Source: DP-19 sp041488235 (GTDB taxonomy: Bacteria > Desulfobacterota > Binatia > UTPRO1). Taken from it: DNA of 10,211 bases. Position 1 is the first letter of the stretch; every line of letters starts with the position of its first letter. Below, piece by piece: positions 6,366 through 10,211 of this stretch. The stretch lies in the NCBI GenBank assembly GCA_041488235.1, contig JBGPOW010000160.1:1-10211 (forward strand), read 5' to 3'. Both the position numbers and the translations under genes were made by a program. Under the pieces are notes generated by a model that made no database searches, had not been told where the DNA came from, and worked only from the letters and a program-made list of their open reading frames with translations.

Positions 6366-7126
6366 GCGCGCGCATCACGATCGACGTGCAGCCGACCCGC
6401 GAGGCCGCGACGCGTGCCGCCGCCGAGCGCCTGATCGACGCCGCGGCGCGCGCGGTGCTCGTGTCGGATCGCTTCACGATCGCGCTCTCCGGCGGCGCCA
6501 CGCCACGCGGCTTGTACGCGCTCCTCGCGACACCGGCATACGCGACGCGCGTCGCGTGGCCGGCGGCGCACGTGTTCTGGGGGGACGAGCGCTGCGTTCC
6601 GCCGGACGACGCGGCCAGCAACTATCGTCTCGCCTACGAGACGCTCCTCGCGCACGTGCCCGTCGCCGCGGAGCACGTGCACCGCGTCCGCGGCGAGGAC
6701 GAGCCGTTCGCCGCCGCGGCGCTCTACGAGCGTGAGATCCGCTCTGCGTTGAACACCCCGCACGGACCGCCGACGACGAAACCGGGGAAGCGGCTCGATG
6801 TGATCCTCCTCGGGCTCGGCGGCAACGGCCACACGGCGTCGCTCTTCCCCTACTCGCCGGCGCTCGACGAGCGCGAGTGCTGGGTGATCGCGGCCGACGT
6901 CGACGCCACGCCGCCGGCGCGTGTCACCCTGACGCCGGCGGTGATCAATGCCGCCGCACGCGCGCTCTTTCTCGTCGTCGGCGCCGAGAAGGCATCGATC
7001 CTGCGCCTCGTCCTCGAGGGACCGCGCGACCCCGCCGCGCTGCCGGCACAGCTCGTCGATCCCGCTGACGGCGAGGTATGCTGGATCGTCGACGCGGCGG
7101 CCGCCGCCGAGTTGAGCGGAGGGTGA
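6362..7126 (+). CDS. pgl: 6-phosphogluconolactonase (DevB/Pgl type)
   Basis: Hydrolyses 6-phosphogluconolactone, the zwf product, to 6-phosphogluconate, the gnd substrate. The 254-residue protein belongs to the glucosamine-6-phosphate isomerase/6PGL superfamily. It has LSGGATPRGLY (42-52), FWGDERCVPPDDAASNYR (72-89) and GLGGNGHTASLFP (151-163) with the catalytic His157, then RVTLTPAVIN and GAEK blocks. GDERCVP followed by SNYR is the 6PGL form rather than NagB. It starts at GTG 6362, overlapping the rpiA stop by 4 nt, with only weak Shine-Dalgarno character, so translation is probably coupled. It is the usual length for the family and nothing is missing. It is followed 2 nt later by the HAD gene. 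Confidence 0.94.
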   Translation: MSARITIDVQPTREAATRAAAERLIDAAARAVLVSDRFTIALSGGATPRGLYALLATPAYATRVAWPAAHVFWGDERCVPPDDAASNYRLAYETLLAHVPVAAEHVHRVRGEDEPFAAAALYEREIRSALNTPHGPPTTKPGKRLDVILLGLGGNGHTASLFPYSPALDERECWVIAADVDATPPARVTLTPAVINAAARALFLVVGAEKASILRLVLEGPRDPAALPAQLVDPADGEVCWIVDAAAAAELSGG

Positions 7127-7128
7127 CG

Positions 7129-7821
7129 ATGGCGGATACGTCGAAGCCAACCGTGTTTTTGATCGACGTCGACAACACGCTCCTCGACAACGATCGCGTG
7201 ACCGCCGACCTCGGCCGCTATTTGACGCGTGAGGTCGGCGCCGAGCGCCAAGCGCGGTACTTCGCGATCTTCGAGCAGCTCCGCACCGAGCTCGGCTATG
7301 CGGATTATCTCGGTGCCTTGCAACGCTACCGGATCGAGTACCCGCGCGACCCGCATCTGCTGGCGGTGTCGTCATTTCTCATCGACTACCATTTCGCGAA
7401 CCGTCTCTACCCGGGGTCCCTCGACGCGCTCGACCACCTCGCCGCGTTCGGGCGCACCGTCATCCTCAGCGACGGCGACGTCGTGTTCCAGCCGCGTAAG
7501 GTCGAACGCTCGGGTCTCTTCGACGCCGTCGACGGCAACGTGCTCATCTACATCCACAAGGAGCGCGAGCTCGACGACGTCGAGCGCCGCTATCCCGCCG
7601 CGCACTATGTGCTCGTCGACGACAAGATTCGCATCCTCACCGCCGTGAAGCAGGTCTGGGGTACGCGCTGCACGAGCGTCTTCGTCCGCCAGGGACACTA
7701 CGCACAGGCTCCCGACGTCGGGAGCTATCCCGAACCCGACGTCACGATTGCGCGGATCGACGAGCTCACCGGCTACGACGCGGCGGCGCTCGTCGCCGCG
7801 GGGCGGCGGAGCACCGCATGA
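7129..7821 (+). CDS. HAD-superfamily hydrolase of unknown substrate in the pentose phosphate operon
   Basis: A 230-residue HAD-like phosphohydrolase. Motif I is DVDNTLLDN with nucleophile Asp13 and acid/base Asp15, motif II is Ser114 in ILSDGD, the motif III Lys is probably Lys124 (QPRK) or Lys144 (IHKE), and motif IV is VDDK (Asp164/Asp165). A helical insert between motifs I and II (about 22-105) is a C1-type cap, as in phosphoglycolate phosphatase-like enzymes. All catalytic residues are present, so it should be active. The substrate cannot be read from the sequence. Position between pgl and pgi suggests a phosphosugar or phospho-sugar-acid, perhaps removing a side product such as 4-phosphoerythronate (inference only). 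The ATG at 7129 has GGAGGG 5 nt upstream, while a GTG at 7123 overlapping the pgl stop is a less likely start. The stop overlaps pgi by 4 nt (ATGA). Confidence 0.88.
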   Translation: MADTSKPTVFLIDVDNTLLDNDRVTADLGRYLTREVGAERQARYFAIFEQLRTELGYADYLGALQRYRIEYPRDPHLLAVSSFLIDYHFANRLYPGSLDALDHLAAFGRTVILSDGDVVFQPRKVERSGLFDAVDGNVLIYIHKERELDDVERRYPAAHYVLVDDKIRILTAVKQVWGTRCTSVFVRQGHYAQAPDVGSYPEPDVTIARIDELTGYDAAALVAAGRRSTA

Positions 7822-9470
7822 GCGCCCCGGAAGCGACTCCCCGTCTGCCGCTCACCCGCCTCCCCGCCTGGCAGGCGCTGGCGCGCCACTACCCGACCGT
7901 CCGCGACGTCCACCTGCGAGCGCTCTTCGGCGACGACTCGCGGCGCGGCGAGCGGCTCACTGCGGAAGCGGCGGGTCTTTTCCTCGATTACTCGAAGCAT
8001 CGGGTGACGGACGAGACGCTGCGCCTGCTCGTCGGCCTCGCCGAGGAATCGGGGCTGCGGGCGCGGATCGACGCGATGTTCGCCGGCGCGAAGATCAACG
8101 TCACGGAGGCGCGCGCCGTGCTCCACGTCGCGCTGCGCGCCCCACGCGACGCGACGATCGTCGTCGACGGCACGAACGTCGTCCCCGAGGTGCACGCCGT
8201 GCTCGATCGCATGGCCGACTTCGCGACCCGCGTCCGCGACGGCCGCTTCAGCGGGCACACGGGGCGGCGCCTCCGCGCCGTCGTCAACATCGGCATCGGC
8301 GGCTCGGATCTCGGCCCGGTGATGACGTACGAGGCGCTGCGCCGCTACGCCGATCGTGCGCTCACGGTGCGTTTCGTCTCCAACGTCGACGGCGCCGACC
8401 TCGTCGAGGCGACGCGCGACCTCGATCCCGCAGAGACACTCTTCATCGTCTCGTCCAAGACCTTCACGACGGTGGAGACGATGACGAACGCGGCGAGCGC
8501 GCGTGCGTGGCTCCTGGCTGCGCTCGGCGACGAGCGCGCGATCGCGCGGCACTTCGTCGCGGTCTCGACCAACGCCGGCGAAGTGACGAAGTTCGGGATC
8601 GATCCCGCGAACATGTTCGGCTTCTGGGATTGGGTCGGCGGTCGCTACTCGATGGACTCGGCGATCGGGCTCTCGACGATGCTCGCGATCGGCCCCGATC
8701 ATTTTCGCGCAATGCTCGACGGGTTCCACGCGATGGACGAGCACTTCCGGACGGCGCCGTTCGACCGTAATCTGCCGGTGCTGATGGCGCTCCTCACCGT
8801 CTGGTACGTCGATTTCTTCGGCGCCCAGACGGTCGCGGTGCTGCCGTACGCGCAGTACCTGAAGCGCTTCCCCGCCTACCTCCAGCAGCTCACGATGGAG
8901 TCGAACGGCAAACACGTCACGCTCGAAGGACGCCGCGTCGAGTACGCGACCGGCCCGATCTTCTGGGGCGAGCCCGGCACGAACGGCCAGCACTCGTTCT
9001 ACCAGCTCCTGCACCAAGGTACGCCGCTCGTTCCGTGCGACTTCATCGGGTTTCTCGAGCCGCTCGACGCGCTCGGTGCGCACCACGACCTCCTCACGGC
9101 GAATCTTTTCGCGCAGGCCGAGGCGCTCGCGTTCGGCCGGACGCCCGCGGAGGTCGCGAGCGCAGGCGTTTCGGCGATGCTCGTCCCGCACCGCACGTTT
9201 CCGGGGAACCGGCCGTCGTCGACGATTCTTGCCGAGCGCCTGACGCCGGCGACGCTCGGTGCGCTCGTCGCGCTCTATGAGCACAGCGTCTTCACGCAGG
9301 GTACGATCTGGCAGATCGACTCGTTCGATCAGTGGGGCGTCGAGCTCGGAAAGGCGCTCGCGCAGCGCATCGTCCCCGAGCTGACGGCCGCGGGCGCGCC
9401 GCCTGCGCACGACAGCTCGACGAACGCCCTCATTGCGCGCTACCGCCGCCACCGCGCGCGTCAGCGGTAG
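7818..9470 (+). CDS. pgi: Glucose-6-phosphate isomerase
   Basis: Interconverts glucose-6-phosphate and fructose-6-phosphate, feeding gluconeogenic fructose-6-phosphate into the zwf reaction or recycling it. The 550-residue length matches the large PGI type (E. coli 549). Signatures: DWVGGRYSMDSAIG (271-284, with Arg276), MESNGK with Glu361, EPGTNGQHSFYQLLHQGT containing His392, and QIDSFDQWGVELGK (499-512) ending in the catalytic Lys512. VSSKTFTT (211-218) is the phosphate-binding block. The ATG at 7818 overlaps the HAD stop by 4 nt and has GGAG 6 nt upstream. It is the last gene of the operon, and its final 10 bp overlap the convergent cytochrome b gene, leaving no space for a separate intergenic terminator. 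Confidence 0.97.
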   Translation: MSAPEATPRLPLTRLPAWQALARHYPTVRDVHLRALFGDDSRRGERLTAEAAGLFLDYSKHRVTDETLRLLVGLAEESGLRARIDAMFAGAKINVTEARAVLHVALRAPRDATIVVDGTNVVPEVHAVLDRMADFATRVRDGRFSGHTGRRLRAVVNIGIGGSDLGPVMTYEALRRYADRALTVRFVSNVDGADLVEATRDLDPAETLFIVSSKTFTTVETMTNAASARAWLLAALGDERAIARHFVAVSTNAGEVTKFGIDPANMFGFWDWVGGRYSMDSAIGLSTMLAIGPDHFRAMLDGFHAMDEHFRTAPFDRNLPVLMALLTVWYVDFFGAQTVAVLPYAQYLKRFPAYLQQLTMESNGKHVTLEGRRVEYATGPIFWGEPGTNGQHSFYQLLHQGTPLVPCDFIGFLEPLDALGAHHDLLTANLFAQAEALAFGRTPAEVASAGVSAMLVPHRTFPGNRPSSTILAERLTPATLGALVALYEHSVFTQGTIWQIDSFDQWGVELGKALAQRIVPELTAAGAPPAHDSSTNALIARYRRHRARQR

Positions 9471-10211
9471 CCGAACACCTCCGCCCAGATGATCAGACCG
9501 ACGAGCGTCAGCCCGAGCACGAGCGCGATCGTCCCGAAGATGCGGAAGCCGCGTACGACGTAGTACGGCAGCGGCTCGACGAGGTGCTGCTCCAGCTCCC
9601 CGGAGGCGACGAGCTCCTCGTACTCGCGCGGCCGCTCCACCTTGAACTCCTCCAGCGGGACGCGGCCGGTGAAAATCACCATGTCCATCGGGAAGCGATC
9701 CGGACGGAAGTGCGTGTTGAAGAAGTGCACGGTGAAGATGAACCCGACCGCGAGCAGCGCCTCGTCGGAGTGGATGATCGTCGCGACGTTGATCGCCCAC
9801 CCCGGCAGGAAGAGCGTGAATGCCTCGGGGAACCAGAGCACGAGGCCGGTCGCGCCGATCACGACGATCCCCCAGAAGACCGCGAAGTAGTCGAACTTCT
9901 CCCAGTAGGTCCAGCGACCGTACGCCGGGCGCGGGCCCATGCCGAGGAACCAGCGCAGCGTGTCGCGCGCGTCGCGCAGGTCGTGCAGGTTCGGAATCAG
10001 CGAGTTGCGGTGCAACAGGAACTCGCGCCAGGTCTGTCCGGAGCGGATCTTCTGCAGCAGCACGTCGGTGAGGTGGATGCCGGCATACGTGAACGTGATG
10101 AGGGCGCAGATGCGGTGGATGATCCCCGCCGCCGCAAACCCGCCGAACAACCGTGAGAGCGCTGCAGCCCACGGCAGGTACGAGAACTTGAGCGTCATGC
10201 CGGTGAGCGCG
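9461..10211 (-). CDS. Cytochrome b subunit (formate dehydrogenase gamma/cytochrome b561-like), N-terminus cut by window edge
   Basis: A membrane di-haem b-type subunit, of which 249 codons are visible. The frame continues open beyond the Met codon at 10198, where ALTGMTLKF reads like the end of the first helix in this family (usually TGLPLKF). The real start therefore lies outside the window and that Met is probably internal. Counting from it, hydrophobic helices lie at about 22-46, 103-124, 140-160 and 216-241. Candidate haem ligands are His28 and His42 (IIHR, GIH), His143 (IIHSDEALLA) and His158/His163 in HFFNTHFRPDRFPMD. The family passes electrons between periplasmic partners and the quinone pool. 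The C-terminal 10 bp overlap pgi on the other strand. It shares its strand with the redox genes at 1-2964 and may belong to the same complex, but six unrelated genes intervene. Confidence 0.88.
   Translation of the reverse strand, partial: ALTGMTLKFSYLPWAAALSRLFGGFAAAGIIHRICALITFTYAGIHLTDVLLQKIRSGQTWREFLLHRNSLIPNLHDLRDARDTLRWFLGMGPRPAYGRWTYWEKFDYFAVFWGIVVIGATGLVLWFPEAFTLFLPGWAINVATIIHSDEALLAVGFIFTVHFFNTHFRPDRFPMDMVIFTGRVPLEEFKVERPREYEELVASGELEQHLVEPLPYYVVRGFRIFGTIALVLGLTLVGLIIWAEVFGYR

Noticed and set aside
7773..10172. 799-codon open frame on the minus strand spanning pgi and cytochrome b
   Set aside because: Low-complexity Arg-rich translation antisense to pgi and in a different frame from the real cytochrome b; no ribosome binding site or recognisable domain.
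10196..10198. ATG as the real start of cytochrome b
   Set aside because: The frame stays open to the window edge, and the residues before it (ALTG) fit the first transmembrane helix of the family.

Overview
This is a GC-rich bacterial window, roughly 70% GC by eye, with densely packed genes and no RNA gene, mobile element or CRISPR array that I can see. The multihaem c-type cytochromes, the Tat-exported 4Fe-4S protein and the NrfD-type protein point to a Gram-negative respiratory bacterium. The style fits the deltaproteobacterial-type or little-cultured soil and sediment phyla, but the sequence alone does not settle the taxonomy.

Layout. (1) Positions 1-2964, minus strand, hold four tightly linked genes. 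In transcription order they are a secreted cytochrome c made of four tandem mono-haem domains, a membrane-anchored tetrahaem cytochrome c, a Tat-signal protein with four [4Fe-4S] sites, and the first 29 codons of an NrfD-type membrane protein that runs off the left edge. (2) Positions 2965-3236 are a 272-bp divergent intergenic region. It carries a sigma-54-like -24/-12 motif facing the cytochromes, a 20-bp near-perfect palindrome and a good ribosome binding site for the plus-strand operon. (3) Positions 3237-9470, plus strand, are a six-gene operon: gnd, zwf, rpiA, pgl, a HAD-family hydrolase gene and pgi. Junctions are 4-nt overlaps or gaps of 2 to 19 nt. (4) Positions 9461-10211, minus strand, hold most of a cytochrome b subunit that runs off the right edge and converges on pgi with a 10-bp overlap.

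How it works together. The plus-strand operon encodes every step from fructose-6-phosphate through glucose-6-phosphate and 6-phosphogluconate to ribulose- and ribose-5-phosphate, with two reductive steps and one CO2 release. The HAD enzyme has no assigned step and may be a side-product phosphatase. The minus-strand genes look like a quinone-linked membrane electron-transfer complex (NrfD plus FeS plus multihaem cytochrome c, possibly with cytochrome b). It is reminiscent of Hmc, Qrc, Cbc and alternative complex III modules, but no catalytic molybdopterin subunit is visible.

The most notable features are the sugar-phosphate operon sitting between cytochrome b and the rest of a same-strand redox gene set, the fourfold WNHxPxM cytochrome, and the possible regulatory signals in the shared intergenic region. 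The central metabolic genes themselves are ordinary and look intact.
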